Positions 7,578 through 14,407 of a stretch of 14,810 nt of DNA are shown one piece after another. The stretch lies in the NCBI GenBank assembly GCA_043746555.1, contig JAYTQU010000207.1, positions 1 to 14,810 of the forward strand, read 5' to 3'. The notes under the pieces are model-generated. The model did not search any database, had not been told where the DNA came from, and saw only the letters and a list, made by a program, of their open reading frames with translations. Position 1 is the first letter of the stretch; every line of letters begins with the position of its first letter. A program made the translations under genes and the position numbers. Source of the stretch: CAZQYC01 sp043746555 (GTDB taxonomy: Bacteria; Pseudomonadota; Gammaproteobacteria; Steroidobacterales; Steroidobacteraceae).

Positions 7578-9746
7578 ATGAAACTCATGACCAAACCGGC
7601 GCGCTCCGCCGCCCTGGCGCTGGCGATCGCTAGCGTGCTCGGCAGCGCGGCCCATGCGCAACAAACGACTACGCTTGAGGAAATCGTGGTCACGGCCGAA
7701 CGCCGTCCGCAAAATCTACAGGATATTCCGACCGCGGCGACCGTGTTGACGGCCGACTCGCTAGCCAAGCAAGGCGTCAAGAACATTCTCGACATTCAGC
7801 AAGTGGCGCCAAGTGTAGCGATCAATACTTACAATCGCGGTACGTTTATCAACATTCGCGGTGTCGGTATCGCGCAATCGGTGCCGACGTCGGTACCGGG
7901 CGTTGCGACTTACATCGACGGGGTTTATATCCCGCACGAAACCTTTATCGCGCAATCGTTCTACGACATGTCATCTGTCGAAGTGCTGCGTGGCCCGCAG
8001 GGAACATTGACGGGACAGAACTCGACGGGCGGCGCCATCTATATGCGTACCCCTGAACCGCAGTTCGGTGAATTTTCCGGTTACGTCGATCAAACGGCCG
8101 CGAATTATTCGTGGTATCGGACCGTCGGTGCCGTCAACGTGCCGATGGGCGACAAAGCGGCGATGCGCGTCGCTGCCGTTTACGATAAGACGGACAGCTA
8201 TACGACCAACATTGGCCCAAGTCCAAGTCAGCCGGGCAGTCATGACTTGAAGAGCGTGCGAGCGGCCGTGCGCTTACAGCCGTTGGATGTTTTGAGTTTC
8301 GATCTTCGCTACGAACACTTCAATTTGAAGAGCGGTTACAACGCAATCAAGAATCGCAACGACGTTGTTTCGAGCGATCCGTTCACGATTGAGGAAGATG
8401 CGCTTTCGTATCTCAATCAAGACGGTTACCGTGCGTCTATCGAGGCAAGGCTCGACATCACCTCGGCCATTCAACTGCGCGCACTAACGTCTCGTCTAAA
8501 TGCCGACAACGAAGATCTAGCGGACGGCGATCGGACAGCAACTGCATTGCCGGTGCCAGCCGGCTTACCGGCAAGTCCGGCGAATACGAAAAAATTTCCC
8601 GGACGGGTAGGTTTGACGCAGCAATCTTTCGACACCAAGGTCACCGAGGTCAATTTGCTTTCGACCGACAAACGCATGGTGCAGTGGGTGGTCGGTGGTT
8701 TCTATATGACTGAGACGACTCCAGTCAAAGTACTGCGCGACAATTATCATACGACCGATTTCGTTGCCTCCAACTCCGATATCGTCGCGAGTGCCCATAA
8801 CAAATCTTCGTCCGGATTCGGTCAGCTCGATATTCGTTTCACCGACGCATTCGCGTTCGATCTCGGTGCTCGCTACTCGAAGGACGAACAAGATTACACA
8901 CGCTATGTCGTACCAGGCCCGCCGCCCCCGGGTGGCTTCCCGTATTTGTCTTCGGCGGAATCGAGTCAGACGACCGGCCGCGTGGGCGTCAAATACTTTG
9001 CGGCCGAAGACGTCATGTTCTACTCAACGCTCTCAAAGGGCTACAAAGCCGGTGGCGTGAACTTAACTCCGGGAGGCCCCAACTTTGCGCCCGAGACCAA
9101 CAAAGTTGCCGAGGTCGGATTCAAGTCGACCGTCGCCGATGGTCATCTGCGTGTCAACGGCGATGTCTTCTATTCGAATTACGATGGCATTCAGTTGTCG
9201 GCGCTCACGCCGGTTGGCAGCGGTCCTCTGCTTCCCAATACGTTGAACGGCAAAGCCAAGAGCTACGGCGCCGAATTGGAAATGTTAGGACAATTAGATC
9301 AGTTTGGATTCAATCTCGGACTTGCCTATTTGCACGCAGCATTCGATGGAGCGCAAAATTTCACGAACAGCGAAACCGGATTGAATCAAGATGTGCCCGA
9401 TGGTCAAACGTTACCGTTCTCACCGGAGGTTACATTCAATGGAGGAATCCAGTATCAATTTCATTTAGGTGGCAAGACGCTTACGCCGCGCTTGCAGGCT
9501 TCATATTTGGCTGAACAACTCGCCACGCCTTTCCCCACCGTAAACACGATCGTTCCATCTCATCTGGTAACGGACTTGCGCGCGACCTTTGACGCGACCG
9601 ACAACCTCAAGCTGGAAGGATTTATTAGCAATTTGCTGGATAAGACTTACATCGCGGTACAGGTGCAGGATGCCAGCAGCGCCGCAGGAGGCAAGCTTTA
9701 CGGCGCACCTCGCCAGTTCGGAGTGCGGGCCACCTACAAGTTCTAG
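7578..9746 (+). CDS. TonB-dependent outer-membrane receptor
   Basis: This 722-residue outer-membrane transporter is powered by TonB-ExbBD. A Sec signal peptide (residues 1-27) ends at AHA|QQ. It is followed by a TonB-box region 'LEEIVVTAERRPQNLQDIP', a plug domain with 'INIRGVG', 'YIDGVYIP', 'VEVLRGPQGTL' and 'NSTGGAI', and then a 22-strand-type barrel ending 'LYGAPRQFGVRATYKF'. The terminal Phe is the outer-membrane assembly signal. The 'EEIVVTA.RR..NLQD.P' type is common in sphingomonads, xanthomonads and their relatives. It often serves plant- or steroid-derived compounds or siderophores, but the ligand here cannot be read. It has its own promoter region and terminator, and no transport or catabolic partner beside it. 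Confidence 0.95.
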   Translation: MKLMTKPARSAALALAIASVLGSAAHAQQTTTLEEIVVTAERRPQNLQDIPTAATVLTADSLAKQGVKNILDIQQVAPSVAINTYNRGTFINIRGVGIAQSVPTSVPGVATYIDGVYIPHETFIAQSFYDMSSVEVLRGPQGTLTGQNSTGGAIYMRTPEPQFGEFSGYVDQTAANYSWYRTVGAVNVPMGDKAAMRVAAVYDKTDSYTTNIGPSPSQPGSHDLKSVRAAVRLQPLDVLSFDLRYEHFNLKSGYNAIKNRNDVVSSDPFTIEEDALSYLNQDGYRASIEARLDITSAIQLRALTSRLNADNEDLADGDRTATALPVPAGLPASPANTKKFPGRVGLTQQSFDTKVTEVNLLSTDKRMVQWVVGGFYMTETTPVKVLRDNYHTTDFVASNSDIVASAHNKSSSGFGQLDIRFTDAFAFDLGARYSKDEQDYTRYVVPGPPPPGGFPYLSSAESSQTTGRVGVKYFAAEDVMFYSTLSKGYKAGGVNLTPGGPNFAPETNKVAEVGFKSTVADGHLRVNGDVFYSNYDGIQLSALTPVGSGPLLPNTLNGKAKSYGAELEMLGQLDQFGFNLGLAYLHAAFDGAQNFTNSETGLNQDVPDGQTLPFSPEVTFNGGIQYQFHLGGKTLTPRLQASYLAEQLATPFPTVNTIVPSHLVTDLRATFDATDNLKLEGFISNLLDKTYIAVQVQDASSAAGGKLYGAPRQFGVRATYKF

Positions 9747-9812
9747 AGGGATCCAACGAACATATCTCGGCGCACATAGAATTGTGCACGGGATGTGGTT
9801 CGATATCTGATG

Positions 9813-9849
9813 ACGCCGTGCGGTGTTAACAAACCGCACGGCGTTTTTT
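9813..9849 (+). terminator. Intrinsic terminator of the TonB-dependent receptor gene
   Basis: A perfect 12-bp GC-rich stem pairs ACGCCGTGCGGT (9813-9824) with ACCGCACGGCGT (9833-9844). The loop is 8 nt and a run of six T ends at 9849. On the minus strand no T-run follows the stem, so it terminates only plus-strand transcription. It abuts the stop codon of the convergent P-II gene. Confidence 0.93.
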
Positions 9850-9850
9850 G

Positions 9851-10189
9851 TTACAGCGCTTGATCGTCCGCTTCACCGGTGCGGATGCGCAATACGCGTT
9901 CCAGGTTGGTGATGAAGATCTTGCCGTCGCCGACTTTGCCGGTCTTCGCTGCGGCGATGATCGCTTCCACGACTTGATCGACGAGGCCTTCTTTTACCGC
10001 CACTTCGATACGCGTCTTGGGAACGAAATCGACCACATACTCCGCACCGCGGTACAGCTCGGTGTGGCCGCGTTGGCGGCCGAAGCCTTTGACTTCTGTG
10101 ACCGTCATGCCCGACACGCCGATTTCGGAAAGCGCAGCGCGCACGTCGTCGAGTTTGAACGGCTTAATAATCGCACTAATGAGTTTCAT
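9851..10189 (-). CDS. glnB: P-II nitrogen regulatory protein (GlnB/GlnK family)
   Basis: This is a 112-residue trimeric signal protein that reports 2-oxoglutarate, ATP/ADP and glutamine status to targets such as GlnE, NtrB or AmtB. The T-loop is canonical, with Y51 in 'YRGAEY' as the uridylylation site. The second signature 'KTGKVGDGKIF' and the terminal 'RVLRIRTGEADDQAL' are also present. The start is ATG 10189, giving the standard length. GAGAGGAG lies about 10 nt upstream as ribosome binding site. An in-frame upstream start at 10279 would add 30 residues not found in the family. MKL at the N-terminus leans to GlnK, 'IGVSGMTVTEVKGFG' fits both, and no amtB or glutamine synthetase gene is adjacent, so glnB versus glnK is unresolved. 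Confidence 0.95.
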   Translation of the reverse strand: MKLISAIIKPFKLDDVRAALSEIGVSGMTVTEVKGFGRQRGHTELYRGAEYVVDFVPKTRIEVAVKEGLVDQVVEAIIAAAKTGKVGDGKIFITNLERVLRIRTGEADDQAL

Positions 10190-10620
10190 GCCAGGTGGCT
10201 CCTCTCGAACTGCCGGACTAATTGTAAGTTGCGTTTTTAAGTTCGGTCTTGGCAATCGCGCCATGTGCCGCGAATTCACCGGACCAATTTTCCACTGCTG
10301 ATTATGCAGCTTTCATGCCGCAGTCTCGTACGCCTCGAAGGCACTGTCTATCGGTCATACGCGGATGATTGTAGCCTGTTGCGCACCGAATTGGCGCGAG
10401 ATACTCAATTCGTTGCGCGCGGTTGGTGCGAATTCGATGCTAGCATCGCGAACGCCGTTTGCATGGCCCGTTTTCCGCAGTATTAAGCGCGCCAACACGA
10501 TTGGCTCTATCCACAAATCCTTGGTTCGGTCATCGAATATATTGAGTAGGGCCGCTGTAATGACCTCGCCCGAAGATGACGATGACACTACTTCTTGAAT
10601 GAGCTGAAGCGGCAACGCGA
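10190..10620. other. Intergenic region without a supportable gene
   Basis: This stretch separates the divergent P-II and nucleotidyltransferase genes and should hold both promoters. Open frames occur on both strands (10355-10672 minus and 10365-10598 plus), but neither has a recognisable domain or a good start. I found no sigma-54 promoter with correct GG-N10-GC spacing before the P-II gene. A TACAAT-like -10 without a convincing -35 is present on the minus strand around 10220. The length is more than two promoters need, so a decayed gene or a small RNA is possible but not shown. Confidence 0.4.
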
Positions 10621-11244
10621 ATGGACCAACCCACTCACAACTTGCATGTGATCGTACTGGCTGCCGGCTCATCCTCGCGCCTCGGTCAACCCAAACAACT
10701 TGTCAAACTGGGTGGACGGCCCGTGCTGCATGCGGTAGTGAGCAACGCGGTGGCCGTCGCCGGTCACGCGGTCACCGTTGTGCTGGGCGCGCACGCTCAG
10801 GATCTCACGCGACTGCTTGCGCACTCGCCCGCATCGGTCATCGTGAATCGACACTGGGAGGAAGGGATGGCGTCGTCGCTACGTCACGGCATCGCAGCGT
10901 TGCCGGCAACCTGTTCTGCGGTGCTGGTTTTATTGGGCGATCAAGTCACCGTGACCGACAACGATCTCAAACGATTGGTGAACGCATGGAATGGTCACGA
11001 CACCGTGATCGCCGCGAGCGTGTATCAAGGCCACGTCGGCGTGCCGGCGATTTTTCCGCGTTGGTGTTTTTCCGAGCTACGCGAGTTGCGCGGCGATCGC
11101 GGCGCCCGGGTGATTCTCGAACGACACGCAACCCGGCTCGCGCATGTGCAAATGCCGAACGCAGCCATCGATTTGGATACCCCGGAAGATTTAGCGGCGT
11201 TAACTGAACAATTCAAACGCGGACCGGAAGAACCGCTGCACTGA
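10621..11244 (+). CDS. MobA/MocA-like nucleotidyltransferase
   Basis: This 207-residue protein has an NTP-transferase (GT-A-like Rossmann) fold. The nucleotide-binding signature LAAGSSSRLGQPKQL occupies residues 13-27 and includes the conserved Gly, Arg and Lys. 'VLVLLGDQVTV' with D107 provides a metal-binding Asp, and 'AIDLDTPEDLAAL' is the typical C-terminal motif. Relatives transfer CMP or GMP to molybdopterin (MocA, MobA) and usually sit next to xanthine-dehydrogenase or XdhC genes to mature the cofactor. No such gene is next to this one, so the substrate is uncertain. It converges on phhA with a 30-nt gap. That gap holds only a weak inverted repeat (ATGCAA 11244-11249 with TTGCAT 11265-11270). 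Confidence 0.88.
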   Translation: MDQPTHNLHVIVLAAGSSSRLGQPKQLVKLGGRPVLHAVVSNAVAVAGHAVTVVLGAHAQDLTRLLAHSPASVIVNRHWEEGMASSLRHGIAALPATCSAVLVLLGDQVTVTDNDLKRLVNAWNGHDTVIAASVYQGHVGVPAIFPRWCFSELRELRGDRGARVILERHATRLAHVQMPNAAIDLDTPEDLAALTEQFKRGPEEPLH

Positions 11245-11274
11245 TGCAAATCGATTTGACCTTGTTGCATTCCG

Positions 11275-12150
11275 TTAGTCGTCGCTTTGAGTTCCTTTGG
11301 TAATCACTTTATCAGTCGACAACACTTGATCCGGCGTAAACCCAGGTTCACGCGCATAGCGTTCGTAGATGGGCGCAAAGTCGGTGTCATAGCCGGCGTG
11401 GAAGAGCCGATCGAAGCTATCGAGGACAAAGTAAGTTTTTTGAAAATCGTCGATGAGATAGTTGGTGCGCATTACGCGCACGAGATCGAAGCCGATGCGA
11501 TTGGGCGCGCGACTTTCGACGCTGAAAACCGTTTCGCCTTTCGACGACAGAATTCCCGCGCCGAAGGCACGCAGTCCTAGCGACGTTTGCACCAAGCCGA
11601 ACTCCACGGTGTACCAGTAAAGACGCGCGAGCATCTTGATCGCGTGATGCGAATTTGCTTTGGGTCCTGCTTCGCCATAAGCCTGCATGAAGCGCGCAAA
11701 CAGCGGATTCGTCAGCAACGGAACATGACCGAAGAAATCATGGAAGAGATCCGGTTCTTGCAAGTAGTCGAGTTCGCTACGATTACGCATCCAGACCGAT
11801 ACTGGAAATCGCTTGTTTGCAAGATGATTATAGAAGTGCTCTTCTGGAATCAATCCCGGCACGGCAACGATTCGCCAGCCCGTGAGTCGTTCCAGGGTGC
11901 GACTTGGTTCATCGAATCGGGGAATAGATTCCGCGCTTGCACCGAGCGTTTGAATTCCATGCAGTACTTCCGGCGCGGCATACTTCTCGATTAGAGGCCG
12001 CTGGCGTGCGAATAACTCTCGCCAGATATTTTGATCTTCTGCCGTATAAAGCGAGTAGTCCTGCTCGACGCTGTAGTCAGTCTTCGCGGAAGCATAGTCG
12101 CCGCGCAGGCTCACTGCGTTCTTTGTCGGAGCGGAAGGCGCTTGCACCAT
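11275..12150 (-). CDS. phhA: Phenylalanine 4-monooxygenase
   Basis: This 291-residue cytoplasmic iron enzyme hydroxylates phenylalanine to tyrosine with O2 and tetrahydropterin. The 2-His-1-carboxylate iron site is visible: H137 and H142 in 'EPDLFHDFFGHVPLL' and E183 in 'LYWYTVEFGLV'. 'SLYTAEDQNIWRELFARQ' near the N-terminus and 'RTNYLIDDFQKTYFVLDSF' near the C-terminus are typical of the bacterial single-domain form. The length is normal (about 260-300). It starts only 15 nt after the WYL-regulator stop on the same strand and lacks an obvious ribosome binding site, so it may be read from the same transcript. The usual partners phhB (pterin dehydratase) and the sigma-54 activator phhR are not in the window. 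Confidence 0.97.
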   Translation of the reverse strand: MVQAPSAPTKNAVSLRGDYASAKTDYSVEQDYSLYTAEDQNIWRELFARQRPLIEKYAAPEVLHGIQTLGASAESIPRFDEPSRTLERLTGWRIVAVPGLIPEEHFYNHLANKRFPVSVWMRNRSELDYLQEPDLFHDFFGHVPLLTNPLFARFMQAYGEAGPKANSHHAIKMLARLYWYTVEFGLVQTSLGLRAFGAGILSSKGETVFSVESRAPNRIGFDLVRVMRTNYLIDDFQKTYFVLDSFDRLFHAGYDTDFAPIYERYAREPGFTPDQVLSTDKVITKGTQSDD

Positions 12151-12165
12151 GCACGCATTCTACGC

Positions 12166-12864
12166 TTACGATTGGGCAATGCTCGCGTCGCACGACATCG
12201 CACGCAAATAATCAGCCAAGCGCTTTCCCGTTTCGTCGGAAAATCGCTCATCGCGCACAGCAGAGTTCGCGATTCGATCGAGTCGAAAGTTGCGAAAGTC
12301 GTTGCGCAGTTCGCACCAAGCACCGAGCGTCCAGGCACCGCCCCAAAAGAACAGCCCCAACGATCTCACTTGTCGCTGCGAGTTCTTGCCTTCGACATCG
12401 CTATAGTCGAGCTGCACATAGCGATGACCATCGATAGCGGTTCGCAACACATCCATCTGCGCGCTCATTTGCGGATTGATGAAAAAACCCGGCGAAAATA
12501 AGCGAGACGACTCAAGCGTCGCGCGTTTTTCATTGGGCAGAGCGGTTGCAATCTTAGCTAACGCGGAACGCGCGCCTTGTGCCAGCGTTGGCCCGCCCCA
12601 CGACTCGACCATCCGTGCGCCAATCGTTAGCGCTTCGATTTCGTTGTGATTGAACATGAGCGGTGGCAGATCGAAATCGGGATGCAGGCGATAGCCCACG
12701 CCCGCTTCGCCGTCGATGGGAATTCCGGACTTGAGAAGATCGGCAATATCGCGATAGACCGTTCGTTCCGAAACTTCCAACCACTTGGCGAGCTGCGCGG
12801 CGGTGGTGAGACGTCGGCCACGAAGGTGATGAACGATTTCAAATAGGCGATCGGCACGGCGCAT
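12166..12864 (-). CDS. YafY-family HTH/WYL transcriptional regulator
   Basis: This 232-residue protein has an N-terminal winged HTH of the HTH_11 type (residues 1-60), 'MRRADRLFEIVHHLRGRR' then 'LEVSERTVYRDIADL'. A C-terminal WYL domain carries the signature as 'GGAWTLGAWCELRNDFRNFR' (WYL degenerate to WTL) with the following 'LDRI'. WYL domains bind small ligands or nucleic acids and often control the cluster they sit in. Regulators of this group are frequently encoded beside VOC, DUF1801 and GFA-type small proteins, as here. It lies 24 nt after the Cdd1-like gene and 15 nt before phhA, and it looks intact. Autoregulation of the minus-strand block is plausible. The effector is unknown. Confidence 0.93.
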   Translation of the reverse strand: MRRADRLFEIVHHLRGRRLTTAAQLAKWLEVSERTVYRDIADLLKSGIPIDGEAGVGYRLHPDFDLPPLMFNHNEIEALTIGARMVESWGGPTLAQGARSALAKIATALPNEKRATLESSRLFSPGFFINPQMSAQMDVLRTAIDGHRYVQLDYSDVEGKNSQRQVRSLGLFFWGGAWTLGAWCELRNDFRNFRLDRIANSAVRDERFSDETGKRLADYLRAMSCDASIAQS

Positions 12865-12888
12865 GGAAGCGAAGCTCGCTGCGAGGAG

Positions 12889-13287
12889 TCATGAAGCGGA
12901 ATCATACCGCTTCACGAATTCGCCGTTGGCTTCCCGCTTCTTTCTCAACTTGGTGAATTCCCACCAGGCCAATACTTCGCCGGTTTTGGCTTGATGAATC
13001 GCTGCCGCATACGTATCCCACACGCAGGGATCATGTCGTGTATTGGTGAGCGCTTGAATTCGTGTATAGAGTCGATCCGCTTTGCACTTGGCCAATTGCT
13101 TAATCGACTTGATGCCCAGTAGCTCAAAGTCTTGAACCATGGCTTTGCCGATGTTGCGCAGTTGCGCCAACTCGCTTTTCGTCGCTCTATTCGATTCGGG
13201 ATATCGATGCTCAAACGTTTTGGATTTGAGCCCCCTATTCCGAAGATCGAAAATCGTCAAGGACGTTTGTTTCGCGGTCTTCTTCAT
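12889..13287 (-). CDS. Helix-hairpin-helix protein of the Cdd1 family
   Basis: This is a 132-residue basic protein. Residues about 38-78 ('ELAQLRNIGKAMVQDFELLG' and onward) form a helix-hairpin-helix-like segment. 'RHDPCVWDTYAAAIHQAKTG' and 'WWEFTKLRKKRE' match the so-called pathogenicity-locus Cdd1 family (PF11731 from memory). The role of that family is not established; the HHH fold suggests non-specific DNA binding. ATG 13287 touches the GST-like gene: the ancestral GST stop (13288-13290) is directly before it, and the shifted frame's stop overlaps it as ATGA. This indicates translational coupling. It looks intact, and the WYL regulator follows 24 nt on. Confidence 0.85.
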   Translation of the reverse strand: MKKTAKQTSLTIFDLRNRGLKSKTFEHRYPESNRATKSELAQLRNIGKAMVQDFELLGIKSIKQLAKCKADRLYTRIQALTNTRHDPCVWDTYAAAIHQAKTGEVLAWWEFTKLRKKREANGEFVKRYDSAS

Positions 13288-13709
13288 TCAGGGATAAAAC
13301 TCTTTGCGCATCCGTTCGCAGTAGGCCACGAGATTCTTGTGCTGCTCCGCGTCCGTGCGAATCGGCGCATCGAACAGCGGACACAAGATGCCGACGACAA
13401 ATGCAAACCCCGTCGCATCAGCCCCGCAAATTTGATCGCCCATGCGATCCCTTTGTCGCCGGTAAAAAGATGCTTGTCGAAATCGATGTGATAAGTCTTT
13501 TCCAAATGAAAACGGATGAAGGTCGAATCACCGATCTTTTTGCCACCATCTTCTATGTACGGAAGTTTACTCTTGGGCGCGCCACTCAAGCTGCCGATCT
13601 TGGCCGCATAGGAAACGCCGGACATCTTCAATAATACTTCTGCTTTAGTGACCAACGGACGGGGATCCGGCAACCCGAACATTGGACCGAAGGTGTGTAG
13701 TGTGATCAT
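13288..13709 (-). pseudogene. Glutathione S-transferase-like gene with internal deletion and frame change
   Basis: The N-terminal thioredoxin-like half is clear (MITLHTFGPMFGLPDPRPLV, 'TKAEVLLKMSGV', 'PKSKLPYIEDGGKKIGDSTF', 'IRFHLEKTYHIDFD'). After 'GIAWA' the frame becomes nonsense, ending at 13284. In the next frame, from about 13440 to TGA 13288-13290, the C-terminal end of the same family appears: 'GDQICGADATGFAFVVGILC', 'PLFDAPIRTDAEQHKNLVAY', 'CERMRKEFYP'. About 100 central residues of the helical domain of a roughly 235-residue GST are therefore missing. The junction carries ATGGGCG (minus strand; plus-strand positions 13437-13443), which can be read both as the end of 'AWA' and as the start of 'MGD', as expected for a deletion between short direct repeats. 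It starts 6 nt after the ancestral DUF1801 stop. The product is presumably inactive. Confidence 0.85.
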
Positions 13710-13715
13710 CGATCG

Positions 13716-14139
13716 TTACTTCTTTAGTTGTTTGCTTGAACTCAAATGATAGGTGAGCGCCATCGAAACGCACATCGTCAATTCCTTGACCGGAATTTTA
13801 TCGGCGATGTCGAACTCGATTTCTCGGTTCGCCGTGGAATCTAAGCGTTTCGGGAAACAACGTGCGAAAGGTATCAATCAAGTTGGTGTTGCAGTTGAAA
13901 TACATCGCGTATTTAGTGTCGCTGCCCGCTTTGCGATTGATGCGAATCGTGCTGCCGCTTTTCGACTTCGAGGTGAGATAGGCGGGTTCATTCCATTTCA
14001 GCGATTCTTCAATATCGCCGACTCCGGGCGTGGTTCGCGCAGTGTCGAGGATAAGCTGACGCGGCGCATACAATCGCTCGCGTAACTGTTCCGGAGTTTG
14101 CCAGAACGTTAACGCGCGCGGCTTCGAGATCGGTTGCAT
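13716..14139 (-). pseudogene. DUF1801-domain protein, frameshifted
   Basis: The conserved DUF1801 core is readable from about 14109: 'TFWQTPEQLRERLYAPRQLI', 'LDTARTTPGVGDIEESLKWN', 'EPAYLTSKSKSGSTIRINRK', 'YAMYFNCNTNLIDTFRTLFP'. After 'ETLRFHG' the frame leaves the family and stops at 13798. One base further on, the expected C-terminus continues ('NREIEFDIADKIPVKELTMC', 'VSMALTYHLSSSKQLKK') to TAA at 13716-13718. A single extra base near 13826-13836 explains this. The first residues overlap the VOC gene in another frame, so the true start is lost or obscured. The family is a small alpha/beta domain without an assigned reaction. It is linked tightly to the GST-like gene. Confidence 0.8.
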
Positions 14140-14356
14140 AGATCACTACTAGTGGTTGTTTCACTCGATGACGCGGGTCGGCATTGATTCCCGTCCCGAC
14201 ACCGCTGTCTTTAGTATCCACATAGTCCTCGCCCCATGATTGATAGTTCCAACCGAATACGGATTGGTAAAACTTCTTGGCGCATTGCAGCGCTTCAACG
14301 TCAGTCACACCGAACTCGATGAAATCGACTCGATAGTGACGAGAATCGTTACTCAT
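14009..14356 (-). pseudogene. VOC/glyoxalase-like protein, C-terminus lost
   Basis: From ATG 14356 the product begins MSNDSRHYRVDFIEFGVTDV and continues 'EALQCAKKFYQSVFGWNYQS', 'PLVVIYATDLEAARVNVLAN'. This is the first betaalphabetabetabeta unit and part of the second of a vicinal-oxygen-chelate protein (about 120 residues when whole). The usual ending, a 'FPGGRRFHF.DP.GN..AVW'-like segment, is missing. Instead the frame runs through the start of the DUF1801 gene and ends at 14009 in unrelated sequence. A deletion that joined the two genes around 14095-14115 is the simplest reading. A GTG at 14395 would add 13 residues, but I prefer 14356 because the family starts near it. The GFA-family gene ends 51 nt upstream. 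Confidence 0.68.
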
Positions 14357-14407
14357 ACATTCAATACCTGTATCCGAAGAATAGACAGACAACACGAGTG
14401 GGAGTTA

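Noticed and set aside
10190..10279. Longer P-II start at 10279 adding 30 residues
   Set aside because: P-II proteins begin at MK(L/K)I..IIKPFKL and have 112 residues. A good AGGAG site precedes ATG 10189.
10200..10300. Sigma-54 promoter before the P-II gene
   Set aside because: TGGC and TTGC elements occur on the minus strand, but the GG to GC spacing is wrong in each combination I tried.
10355..10672. Open frames on both strands between the P-II and nucleotidyltransferase genes
   Set aside because: No domain, no good start or ribosome binding site, and the two frames are antisense to each other. I cannot choose either.
11244..11270. Shared terminator between the nucleotidyltransferase gene and phhA
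   Set aside because: The arms are only 6 bp and AT-rich, with a 15-nt loop and no T-run.
13284..14356. Stop-codon recoding or programmed frameshifting to explain the broken genes
   Set aside because: The GST lacks a large conserved segment, which recoding cannot restore, and no slippery site or stimulatory structure is visible. Decay is simpler.
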